A stretch of 23,772 nucleotides of DNA from positions 1 through 23,772 of the forward strand of contig JAQIDF010000215.1 of NCBI GenBank assembly GCA_027858145.1, written 5' to 3'. The stretch comes from Prolixibacteraceae bacterium (GTDB taxonomy: Bacteria; Bacteroidota; Bacteroidia; Bacteroidales; Prolixibacteraceae). This document shows positions 1 through 5,260 of this stretch, one piece after another (position 1 is the first letter of the stretch; every line of letters begins with the position of its first letter). The notes below the pieces were generated by a model, which was not told the origin of the DNA, made no database searches, and saw only the letters and a list, made by a program, of their open reading frames with translations. The position numbers were made by a program, and so were the translations under genes.

Positions 1-14
1 CATAATAGTAATTT
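1..14 (-). promoter_or_regulatory. Start context of a leftward gene leaving the window
   Basis: On the minus strand this reads AAATTACTATTATG, with the ATG at bases 3 to 1. The same 14 bases occur at 797-810, where they are the start of a leftward gene, and a one-base variant occurs at 1117-1131 at the start of another. I infer that a fourth leftward gene starts at base 3 and lies outside the window. No Shine-Dalgarno sequence is present; the context is A/T-rich. Only the start codon is visible, so nothing can be said about the product. Confidence 0.5.
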
Positions 15-23
15 CTAAGTTTT

Positions 24-60
24 AGCACCCACTCCCGGAATCGAACCGGGCGACACACAC
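24..60 (-). other. tRNA 3'-end-like fragment (possible attachment-site core)
   Basis: Read on the minus strand, bases 50-34 form a canonical T arm: stem CCCGG, loop TTCGATT, stem CCGGG, followed by AGTGGGT-GC as a possible acceptor 3' strand. No matching 5' acceptor strand (ACCCACT), D arm or clear anticodon arm is found upstream, so this is not a whole tRNA. Many temperate phages integrate at tRNA 3' ends and carry that end in attP, so an att core is the favoured reading. A decayed tRNA relic is the alternative. It sits between two leftward genes (stop at 81, next start at 3), so it is probably internal to the phage rather than the host boundary. Confidence 0.4.
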
Positions 61-80
61 CAAGCGAGCAGGTTTGTTGG

Positions 81-305
81 TTAATTAAGTTCGATAACAA
101 ATTTATTTTTTTCTGCAAAACCTTTAATTTTTTGTAGTTCAGAATCTGTACAATAAAAGGTAAATTTTTCCCAGTTCATACCGTTCCAGCTACCACCCCA
201 TTTTACATTAGATACCTCGAACTCATCTTTTATACAGCCTCTTAACATTTGGATTAAATTAAAGTTTTTTGATTCTACTGTGTGTTTTTTAGTTCCTTTT
301 TTCAT
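81..305 (-). CDS. Small hypothetical protein, leftward operon
   Basis: A 74-residue protein with no recognised family. The frame is open back to an ATG at 371, but the Bacteroidota-type promoter on this strand has its -7 box at 361-368, so an mRNA from it would begin downstream of that ATG. I therefore take the ATG at 305 (MKKGTKKHTVESKNF...). The protein is Lys-rich at its start and has a compact middle containing two Trp (VKWGGSWNGMNWEKFTFYC). No signal peptide or membrane segment is seen. The upstream gene's stop is at 377, within the repeated promoter block. It is the most distal of three leftward genes here. Function unknown. Confidence 0.55.
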   Translation of the reverse strand: MKKGTKKHTVESKNFNLIQMLRGCIKDEFEVSNVKWGGSWNGMNWEKFTFYCTDSELQKIKGFAEKNKFVIELN

Positions 306-333
306 AATTTCTAATTTTTTATAAGTTTTTATC

Positions 334-347
334 CGGGAATATTCCCG
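334..347. repeat. Perfect palindrome CGGGAATATTCCCG
   Basis: A 14-base perfect palindrome with 7-base half-sites in the predicted 5' untranslated leader of the leftward gene at 81-305, just downstream of its promoter -7 box (361-368). It stands out as GC-rich in a very AT-rich stretch. It could be a repressor operator or a leader hairpin; the sequence does not decide. Confidence 0.6.
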
Positions 348-428
348 ATTGTTTGTTTTACAAATATACAACGCTTTTAAGCACTGTGCAAACTTTTTTG
401 TACTTTTTTTAAAGATATTTTTAAATTA
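348..428. repeat. Promoter-bearing repeat, copy 1 (partner at 1140-1218)
   Basis: Two blocks are shared with 1140-1218. The outer block is identical over 22 bases (351-372 against 1140-1161). The inner block is identical over 42 bases (387-428 against 1177-1218). The blocks are 14 bases apart here and 15 in the other copy. This copy overlaps the 3' end of the gene at 377-799, so that gene's last residues are encoded by the repeat; the other copy is non-coding. The near-identity implies duplication or selection for shared regulation. Confidence 0.85.
361..392 (-). promoter_or_regulatory. Bacteroidota-type promoter, copy 1
   Basis: On the minus strand a -33 TTTG (392-389), a 20-base spacer and a -7 TATATTTG (368-361) match the Bacteroidota primary sigma pattern TTTG-N19-21-TAnnTTTG. 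It serves the gene at 81-305. The sequence around it is repeated upstream of the gene at 826-1119, which supports a regulatory role. The -33 element lies within an imperfect palindrome TACAAAAAAGTTTGCA (402-387), a plausible operator. Confidence 0.65.
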
Positions 429-799
429 AAGCGTAAAACCCTGTGTTGTAAGTCTTTATTTATTTGAAAAAAACCAACCTTGCGCCCGATACTTGCCTTT
501 TTGTTTATATGATGACCGGCTGAAATATTGCCGAGATTGTCAATTATCAAAGCTTTGTATACGTCACCGTAAATATTGTAATTATTCAATAGTAATATAT
601 ATCTATCTTGATCAACATAAACAGAAACGCCGGTTGTAATACTATTATAAAGCGTATAATCGTCTCTATTTATATGTATATCCTTTCCTTCCAGTACCTT
701 TTTTGCAACCATTTTTGACCAGTCGGAAGCCATTTGAAACAATTTTAGCTCCGAGCCTGTTAGATGTAAAGCGATTTGTTTTTTTTCCTGTGAGTTCAT
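377..799 (-). CDS. Hypothetical protein, leftward operon
   Basis: A 140-residue protein with no recognised family. The start at 799 is supported by the context AAATTACTATTATG, identical to that at the left edge of the window. The N-terminal half looks helical (QIALHLTGSELKLFQMASDW). The middle is beta-rich, with alternating hydrophobic and polar residues (VSVYVDQDRYILLLNNYNIY, then VYKALIIDNLGNI). The C-terminus is strongly basic. No signal peptide or membrane helix is seen. The last 17 or so residues (NLKISLKKVQKSLHSA region) are encoded by the repeated promoter block, so the original reading frame may have been extended or truncated by arrival of that block. It could be a small phage early or accessory protein; I do not assign a function. 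Confidence 0.6.
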   Translation of the reverse strand: MNSQEKKQIALHLTGSELKLFQMASDWSKMVAKKVLEGKDIHINRDDYTLYNSITTGVSVYVDQDRYILLLNNYNIYGDVYKALIIDNLGNISAGHHINKKASIGRKVGFFQINKDLQHRVLRFNLKISLKKVQKSLHSA

Positions 800-825
800 A
801 ATAGTAATTTATAAAGATTAATAAT

Positions 826-1119
826 TTATTTAATTTTTCCGGTTTGTAAATACTCAACCACTTCGGACCAGGTAATATAATCACCGATCAATACATCCGC
901 GGTTTCGTTAATAATGTGATATGTTGTGTGTGTTTCTCGGGAGTCGTCTGTCACTACTATATATATAGTATCACCATTCACATTTATTTTACATTTGCCG
1001 GCTGAGGTCAGCTCTTTTTTAACCATTTCAACATTATCCGGGATAGTTTGACCATAAGCCGGTATATTATATATAAAGATCATAATAAACATTTGAGTGA
1101 TAATTGTAGCTTTTTTCAT
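826..1119 (-). CDS. Small secreted hypothetical protein
   Basis: A 97-residue protein. Residues 1-23 form a Sec-type signal peptide: MKK, then a hydrophobic core (IITQMFIMIFIYNIPA) and a site of the A-x-G type before Gln24, giving a mature protein of about 74 residues. The mature part starts QTIPDNVEMVKKELTSAGKC, has one Cys near residue 43 and a short beta-rich middle (CKINVNGDTIYIVVTDD). It is the first gene of the leftward group, preceded by promoter copy 2. A small exported protein in the non-structural part of a phage could act in superinfection exclusion, lysis control or host alteration. That is inference; no family is recognised. Confidence 0.6.
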   Translation of the reverse strand: MKKATIITQMFIMIFIYNIPAYGQTIPDNVEMVKKELTSAGKCKINVNGDTIYIVVTDDSRETHTTYHIINETADVLIGDYITWSEVVEYLQTGKIK

Positions 1120-1139
1120 AATAGTAAATTTTATTGTTT

Positions 1140-1218
1140 GTTTGTTTTACAAATATACAACCGTTATATATGTAAATGCAAACTTTTTTGTACTTTTTTT
1201 AAAGATATTTTTAAATTA
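1140..1218. repeat. Promoter-bearing repeat, copy 2 (partner at 348-428)
   Basis: Second copy of the two-block repeat. The 42-base block at 1177-1218 is identical to 387-428, and the block at 1140-1161 is identical to 351-372. It lies upstream of the secreted-protein gene and is non-coding here. Confidence 0.85.
1150..1182 (-). promoter_or_regulatory. Bacteroidota-type promoter, copy 2
   Basis: On the minus strand -33 TTTG (1182-1179), a 21-base spacer and -7 TATATTTG (1157-1150). Transcription would begin roughly 20-25 bases upstream of the ATG at 1119. The imperfect palindrome TACAAAAAAGTTTGCA (1192-1177) overlaps the -33 box as in copy 1, so a repressor bound there would block both promoters. 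Confidence 0.7.
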
Positions 1219-1272
1219 GCTTGTATTGTATTGTTATTCACACCATTACACCAACAAACACACAGGATCAGG

Positions 1273-1309
1273 GCGGCAACAATAGAAAAAAAGTTTTTCT
1301 TGTTGCCGC
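1273..1309. repeat. Strong hairpin built on GCGGCAACAA / TTGTTGCCGC
   Basis: GCGGCAACAA (1273-1282), a 2-base bulge and GAAAAA (1285-1290) pair with TTTTTC (1294-1299) and TTGTTGCCGC (1300-1309) around a 3-base loop (1291-1293). This makes a 16-bp stem with one bulge. It is not followed by a T run on either strand, so it is not a standard terminator. It is the first element of the repeat cluster spanning 1273-1620. Confidence 0.75.
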
Positions 1310-1324
1310 TATTGTTGCCGCTAT

Positions 1325-1398
1325 TGTTGCCACTAAAAAGCTACTATAACCCCCTTATTCTTAGTATATTATATATATATATATAGTAAGTGGCAACA
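1325..1398. repeat. Inverted repeat enclosing a (TA)n hairpin
   Basis: TGTTGCCACT (1325-1334) is the exact reverse complement of AGTGGCAACA (1389-1398). Between them a (TA)n run at about 1365-1385 is itself flanked by CTTA (1360-1363) and TAAG (1387-1390), so a nested hairpin or cruciform can form. The (TA)n run is also a likely site of easy strand melting or slippage. Confidence 0.65.
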
Positions 1399-1424
1399 GG
1401 GCACGCATGGATATGCCATATTTT

Positions 1425-1470
1425 TATATACGCGCGCATACGCATATACGCACATGCACCCGCGCACATA
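1425..1470. other. Alternating pyrimidine-purine tract (Z-DNA-prone)
   Basis: Bases 1425-1459 alternate pyrimidine and purine without a break for 35 bases, including CGCGCG (1431-1436) and several CGCA and TGCA steps. One interruption at 1460 is followed by ten more alternating bases (1461-1470). Such tracts favour left-handed DNA under negative supercoiling. In a genome this AT-rich the tract is out of character and lies within the repeat cluster. Confidence 0.6.
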
Positions 1471-1555
1471 AAAAACTTTTTTCCACTTTTGCCGCGTGCT
1501 TTGTTGCCGTTTGGGGTTAATGCGCTGTTACTCAGTCTGTTCTGCGGCAACAACA

Positions 1556-1620
1556 GCGGCAACAAGAGTGGGACAAAATGCTAATGTGTTATGTGTCAAC
1601 ACATTACGTGTTGTTGCCGC
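1556..1620. repeat. Nested inverted repeat
   Basis: The outer arms GCGGCAACAA (1556-1565) and TTGTTGCCGC (1611-1620) are exact reverse complements. Inside, AATGTGTT (1583-1590) pairs with AACACATT (1598-1605) around a 7-base loop. The reverse copy at 1544-1553 could replace 1556-1565 as the left arm, so two alternative structures compete. Confidence 0.65.
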
Positions 1621-1622
1621 TT

Positions 1623-1644
1623 GTGTGTTATTAGTATAACACAC
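1623..1644. repeat. Perfect 9-bp inverted repeat
   Basis: GTGTGTTAT (1623-1631) and ATAACACAC (1636-1644) are exact reverse complements with a 4-base loop TAGT. It follows directly after the last TTGTTGCCGC copy. No T run follows, so it is more like an operator or part of the larger repeat region than a terminator. Confidence 0.65.
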
Positions 1645-1694
1645 TGTTACTTAATTAGTTATGAGGTATAAGTTGTAAAAAATTGAGATCATTA

Positions 1695-1710
1695 AATAAT
1701 ATATATTATT
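1695..1710. repeat. AT palindrome AATAATATATATTATT
   Basis: A 16-base perfect palindrome made only of A and T in the leader region upstream of the terminase genes. It could be a melting site or operator. AT-only palindromes also arise by chance in sequence of this composition, so the weight is low. Confidence 0.4.
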
Positions 1711-1865
1711 GTATGCTTGACACATACGACCACACACCACACACATACGTTTATATAATAGAACGCAATTCGTTGAGTTTCAATTAATTAAATAAATTGG
1801 GTAAGTTTCAATAAAATATAAATTGAATAAAAGTCAGATTATCAGGTAGTTAGGTGTGTTTTGCT

Positions 1866-1988
1866 ATGTGTCTGAGTATCAGGCTGTTAGAAAAAATAGC
1901 CAAGGTACTGTACCGCCCTAAAGAACTGTCACGCAATAAGTTGCGACCCCGAGTTGTGAAAATTTTACACAGATTTCAACCATATTAA
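1866..1988 (+). CDS. Possible 40-residue basic peptide
   Basis: An ATG at 1866 opens a 40-codon frame ending TAA at 1986-1988. The peptide begins MCLSIRLLEKIAKVLYRPKE and is rich in Arg and Lys with a possible amphipathic first half. The stretch has a higher GC content than its surroundings and ends directly before the terminase promoter. It also contains short hairpins, for example CGCAA/TTGCG at 1932-1945, so a structured RNA is an equal alternative. No ribosome-binding site and no known family is seen. Confidence 0.2.
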   Translation: MCLSIRLLEKIAKVLYRPKELSRNKLRPRVVKILHRFQPY

Positions 1989-1989
1989 C

Positions 1990-2020
1990 TTGTTTTTAAT
2001 GTAATTTTAACATATATTTG
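1990..2020 (+). promoter_or_regulatory. Bacteroidota-type promoter for the packaging operon
   Basis: TTG (1990-1992), a 20-base spacer and TATATTTG (2013-2020) fit the Bacteroidota -33/-7 pattern. The predicted start of transcription is near 2027, leaving a leader of about 40 bases before the ATG at 2066. It does not carry the palindrome seen at the two leftward promoters, which suggests separate (late) control. Confidence 0.65.
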
Positions 2021-2065
2021 TTTTTTTAACAACATTAAATATGTTAAATAACTAACACTCTTATA

Positions 2066-2863
2066 ATGAATAATTTAAGACCATCAGATTTAGCGAAGGC
2101 TCTTGATATAGCGCGTGCATCCATTACAATGGCAGTAAAGGGCGGAACTTTGGTATGGGATGAAAACAAGAATATAGACCTGTCAAACCCAATAAACAAG
2201 GCATGGTTATTCAAAATGAAGGACAGAGGAAAGACACTTGACTTCAATAGAATATATGCAACACCTCCCGGAAAAAGAGGAAGACCACGTAAAGATGGCT
2301 CTCCTCCTTCGGAAGAAAAGATAAAGAAACCAAAACCTGTTCAGACACATAAAAAACCAGTTGAAAAACCCATAAAAGAAAGTGATGATGATTTTATTTT
2401 TGAGCTTGATGATTTTAATACAGATAAACCAAAAAAAGAAAAGGAAACCAAAAAAGAATATAAGCCGGCTGTTCCTCCTGAACTAAAGGAAATGACAAAA
2501 AAGGATGATTTGTTTATCGTAAAACAAAAACTTGAAATAAAAAAACTTGAAAATCAGGATAAGAAAGATAAACTTCAAATAGCAAAACTTGAAGGAGAAT
2601 TATTACCGGTTGATGCGGTTGAGAATATTTTTCTATGGGCGACTTCCGATATGGCAAAAACATACGAGCAAGATGCGAACAATATGATAACGAAACTTGT
2701 AAAAATGGTTGATGGCACTAAAGAGGATTTCATAATGCTAAAAAAACAAGCAATGGAAGATATTGCCATGACAGGAATGACATATAAAGAAAACTTAATG
2801 ACCGGAATTGAAAATCAAATTAAAGAATATAAATCAGTTCGTTCTCGTGGAGAAAGGAAGTAA
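2066..2863 (+). CDS. terS: Terminase small subunit (probable)
   Basis: A 265-residue protein that probably recognises the packaging site on phage DNA and loads the large subunit. Residues 4-30 (LRPSDLAKALDIARASITMA...) look like a helix-turn-helix of the kind found at the N-terminus of Nu1-type small terminases. Residues 70-76 (KRGRPRK) match an AT-hook, a minor-groove binding motif. A long Lys/Pro/Glu-rich linker (about 75-140) follows, then a heptad-like, probably coiled-coil segment (about 143-180) suited to oligomerisation, and a helical C-terminus. It stands 9 bases before the large terminase gene and is driven by the promoter ending at 2020. The assignment rests on domain layout and position. 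There is no Shine-Dalgarno sequence; the start is the first ATG after the promoter. Confidence 0.7.
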   Translation: MNNLRPSDLAKALDIARASITMAVKGGTLVWDENKNIDLSNPINKAWLFKMKDRGKTLDFNRIYATPPGKRGRPRKDGSPPSEEKIKKPKPVQTHKKPVEKPIKESDDDFIFELDDFNTDKPKKEKETKKEYKPAVPPELKEMTKKDDLFIVKQKLEIKKLENQDKKDKLQIAKLEGELLPVDAVENIFLWATSDMAKTYEQDANNMITKLVKMVDGTKEDFIMLKKQAMEDIAMTGMTYKENLMTGIENQIKEYKSVRSRGERK

Positions 2864-2872
2864 ATTTAAGAT

Positions 2873-4927
2873 ATGATTTCAGAAGATAACATACAAAAAA
2901 CTTTTTGCAATATATTTGGAAGGCTTGATTTTTCTGATAAGTCAATGTTACCATCAGAGTTTGCAGAAAAACATATTGTTCTTGATTCGAGTATAAGTAC
3001 ACTAAAGCAAGGTCGTTTTAGTTACGACATAACGCCATATCTCAAAGAAGTAGTTGATTGCACAAGCCCATACCACCCAGCTCGAATAATAGCAGTAATG
3101 AAAGCAGCACAGATTGGGTACAGTCAGGGTGTTATTGTCCCTGCAATTGTATGGAAGATAGCCAACGATCCCGGAAATATAGTATCACTTTCTGCTAATG
3201 CGGATTTATCAAAGCGTTTTGTTGAGGGTAGACTTGACCCCGTTATTCAGAGATGTTTTGTAAAAGACCTTATACGCCCAAGTGTTATAAGAAAAAGAAA
3301 CGCAAGAACAGGAGACACATCAGCCTCAAAAGAATTTGCAGGTGGATCAGCAACATTTGGCGGACTGCAGTCTTTTGATAAGATGGGTAAACAGATGTCT
3401 TATGCACTTGGTTTTTATGATGATTGGGAAGGAGCAAAGATTGCTGACAAAGACCAAGGTAATACGTTTGAGTTATTGCAACAGAGATTCTCTTCATCAG
3501 CTAATACAATGAAGCAGTTCTTTATATCTACACCTGAGGTAAGACCAAGTAATATTGAGAACCTGTATCTCATGGGAGACCAAAGAAAGTGGCATATACC
3601 GTGTCCTGTTTGTGGTGAGTATATAGAGCTATTATGGAGTGAAGAAATTGACGGAGAACGTGTTGGTATTGTTTTTGATACTCACGATAATGGAAAACTT
3701 ATACCTGAAACAGTTAGATATAAGTGCCAAAAATGTTCAGGAGAATTTAAAGAGAAACATAAATACAGAATAAACTTAAAAGGCAAATGGATTCCAACCG
3801 CAGAACCAATTGAAGAGGGTTTTTACTCTTATAAAATTAACGCATTATGCTCAGCACCGGGAATGTATGATTGGACAGCTTATGCTTATAGGTGGTGTCG
3901 TATATTTATGAATAATGAAAAAGGAGATGTTGGAAAGCTCAAAGTATTCAAGAACCTTGTATTAGGAGAACCGTGGGAAGAAAAAAGAATTACTATAAAC
4001 GAAACAAACTTAATGTCACATACAAGAGGTTACGAGGTTGGTGTTGTTCCGTCAAAATTAAGCGAACAAGATGGGAATGGTAAAGTAATACTCCTAACAA
4101 TGGCTGCCGATATGAATGGAACAGAGTATGATGCAAGGTTAGATTGGGAAGTTATGGCGCATTCTGTTACCGGAAGTGTTTATAGTGTCGATCATGGTAG
4201 TATAGGAACATATCAGCCCGGACAAAAATCAAAAGAGCTAAAAAATAAAGGTGAACGTGATTTGTGGTCCTATCATGAAGAAGACGATTTGAATGTGTGG
4301 GGTTATTTAGAAAGTGAGATAATGAATAGGAAGTTTTTTACCGATGATGGTCGAGAAATGGAAATATCACAGGTAATGCTTGACTCGGGTTATATGACAC
4401 AGATTGTTTACGCATTTGTTGAGAAATATCCTGAACTATGCCTTGCTGTAAAAGGAAAGGATAAAGATAAGTATACAAAGCCAACACAGGACATGAAGCT
4501 GTTCAAGGTTTCAAGAGAGCATCCGTTAATGTATCTTTTAGAAGTTGATAAGATTAAAGATATGTTATCGAATATGCTAAATCTTGATTGGAATTTTAAT
4601 GCAGACTCCCCACAACCTTATGGATATGTAAACTATCCAACACCAAACTACCAAGAAAGCAAATATACAATAGATTACTTCAAGCAACTTGCTGTTGAGG
4701 ATAAAGAATTTCAGGTTGATGAACAAACAGGAGAGACAAGCGGTTGGAAGTGGATTAATTCCAAAAAGAAAGCGAATCACTTTTGGGATTGTGAGGTTTA
4801 CAACATTGCGGCGAGAGAAGTTTTTATGTATAATTTCATCAGGGAGTATAATAAAATCGAGAAATTAAATATTGAAGTTACGTGGTATAATTTTAGCAGG
4901 ATTATACTTGATTTATTTAATTTATAA
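2873..4927 (+). CDS. terL: Terminase large subunit, lambda gpA-type
   Basis: A 684-residue ATPase and nuclease that pumps DNA into the prohead and cuts the genome. Residues 77-86 (KAAQIGYSQG) are the variant Walker A of gpA-type terminases, and YDDWEGA (182-188) fits Walker B. STP (219-221) fits the coupling motif. A zinc ribbon is formed by C244-P-V-C247 and C285-Q-K-C288, typical of this family. The C-terminal half has acidic residues expected of the nuclease (AADMNG at about 410). Length is close to lambda gpA (641 residues). gpA-type enzymes normally make cohesive ends, so a cos site should lie nearby. The C-terminal end beyond MYNFIREYNKIEKL is AT-rich and may be less conserved. Confidence 0.92.
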   Translation: MISEDNIQKTFCNIFGRLDFSDKSMLPSEFAEKHIVLDSSISTLKQGRFSYDITPYLKEVVDCTSPYHPARIIAVMKAAQIGYSQGVIVPAIVWKIANDPGNIVSLSANADLSKRFVEGRLDPVIQRCFVKDLIRPSVIRKRNARTGDTSASKEFAGGSATFGGLQSFDKMGKQMSYALGFYDDWEGAKIADKDQGNTFELLQQRFSSSANTMKQFFISTPEVRPSNIENLYLMGDQRKWHIPCPVCGEYIELLWSEEIDGERVGIVFDTHDNGKLIPETVRYKCQKCSGEFKEKHKYRINLKGKWIPTAEPIEEGFYSYKINALCSAPGMYDWTAYAYRWCRIFMNNEKGDVGKLKVFKNLVLGEPWEEKRITINETNLMSHTRGYEVGVVPSKLSEQDGNGKVILLTMAADMNGTEYDARLDWEVMAHSVTGSVYSVDHGSIGTYQPGQKSKELKNKGERDLWSYHEEDDLNVWGYLESEIMNRKFFTDDGREMEISQVMLDSGYMTQIVYAFVEKYPELCLAVKGKDKDKYTKPTQDMKLFKVSREHPLMYLLEVDKIKDMLSNMLNLDWNFNADSPQPYGYVNYPTPNYQESKYTIDYFKQLAVEDKEFQVDEQTGETSGWKWINSKKKANHFWDCEVYNIAAREVFMYNFIREYNKIEKLNIEVTWYNFSRIILDLFNL

Positions 4928-4966
4928 AAATAAATTTGTTTTTTAAGTTTTTATTTTATAATATTG
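4908..4966 (+). promoter_or_regulatory. Two overlapping Bacteroidota-type promoter candidates
   Basis: First candidate: TTG (4908-4910), 20-base spacer, TAAATTTG (4931-4938). Second: TTTG (4935-4938), 20-base spacer, TAATATTG (4959-4966; seven of eight positions fit). The second would start transcription at about the ATG at 4972, giving a leaderless or nearly leaderless mRNA. The first overlaps the end of the large terminase gene. Confidence 0.45.
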
Positions 4967-4971
4967 CATTT

Positions 4972-5259
4972 ATGAATGAAATATTTTACATACAATCAGC
5001 AGAATCACTTCTCGAACGATACACAAGATTGTGTGCCATAATTAAAAAAATGGAGGAATCTCTTCTTAATCCTGAGATAGATGATTCAACACAATATTTC
5101 ATTCTTGATGATGGTCAATCAAAAATAACAAGAGCATTTAGAAATCCAAAAGAAATAACATCAGCATTAGAGCGTTTTGATTTAATGAGAAAAAGATTGT
5201 TAAATCAACTTAATGGTCATGATATTCTTTTAAAGGATAATGGTGCATTAAGAAGATAA
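4972..5259 (+). CDS. Head-tail connector, gpW-like (probable)
   Basis: A 95-residue protein lying between large terminase and portal, which is where lambda gpW lies. The N-terminal part is helical (SAESLLERYTRLCAIIKKME). A short beta hairpin with an aspartate-glycine turn (FILDDGQSKITRAF) follows, then a second helix (ITSALERFDLMRKRLLNQL). This helix-hairpin-helix layout fits gpW, which plugs the portal exit and gives the tail a docking site. The frame is open back to a TTG at 4936, but that codon lies inside a promoter box, so the ATG at 4972 is chosen. The stop is one base before the portal start, implying translational coupling. The family call rests mainly on position and fold pattern. 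Confidence 0.6.
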   Translation: MNEIFYIQSAESLLERYTRLCAIIKKMEESLLNPEIDDSTQYFILDDGQSKITRAFRNPKEITSALERFDLMRKRLLNQLNGHDILLKDNGALRR

Positions 5260-5260
5260 T

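Larger units (their letters stand above)
1273..1620. repeat. Cluster of TTGTTGCCGC 10-mers in both orientations
   Basis: Exact forward copies are at 1300-1309, 1312-1321 and 1611-1620. Exact reverse copies (GCGGCAACAA) are at 1273-1282, 1544-1553 and 1556-1565. Near copies are TTGTTGCCAC (1324-1333), GTGGCAACAG (1390-1399), TTGTTGCCGT (1501-1510) and a partial TTTTGCCGC (1487-1495). Neighbouring copies are 12 bases apart start to start at 1300/1312/1324 and again at 1544/1556. The spacing and dual orientation resemble protein-binding iterons. The cluster lies some 450-800 bases upstream of the small terminase gene, so a cos/pac or origin role is possible; no gene in this stretch is convincing. 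Confidence 0.75.

Noticed and set aside
24..96. Complete tRNA gene on the minus strand
   Set aside because: The T arm is perfect, but no 5' acceptor strand matching AGTGGGT, no D arm and no clean 5-bp anticodon stem can be found, and the upstream part is the end of a coding gene.
306..371. N-terminal extension of the first leftward gene to an ATG at 371
   Set aside because: It would read through the promoter -7 box at 361-368, so the ATG would lie upstream of the transcript start. The ATG at 305 fits better.
1300..1333. Three regularly spaced GTTGCCGC units taken as a CRISPR-like array
   Set aside because: Units of 10 bases with 2-base gaps are far too short for repeats and spacers, and copies occur in both orientations; no cas genes are visible.
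1048..1386. Plus-strand frame of 112 codons
   Set aside because: It runs antisense through the secreted-protein gene and its promoter and ends in repeat-encoded LLPLLLPLLLP. It is a by-product of the repeats.
1344..1584. Open frames on both strands (minus 1344-1565, plus 1390-1584) in the repeat region
   Set aside because: They arise from repeats and the alternating CG/CA/TA tract, have low-complexity products (runs such as MRMRAYIK or YARIRIYAHAPAH) and overlap each other. No initiation context or family resemblance.
1717..1759. TTGACA (1717-1722) and TATAAT (1754-1759) as a sigma-70 promoter
   Set aside because: The boxes are 31 bases apart, against the usual 17 or so, and the other promoters here follow the Bacteroidota pattern.
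4936..4971. TTG start for the gpW-like gene at 4936
   Set aside because: The codon lies within a promoter box and the added residues (Phe/Leu-rich) do not fit the family; the ATG at 4972 gives a gpW-like length.
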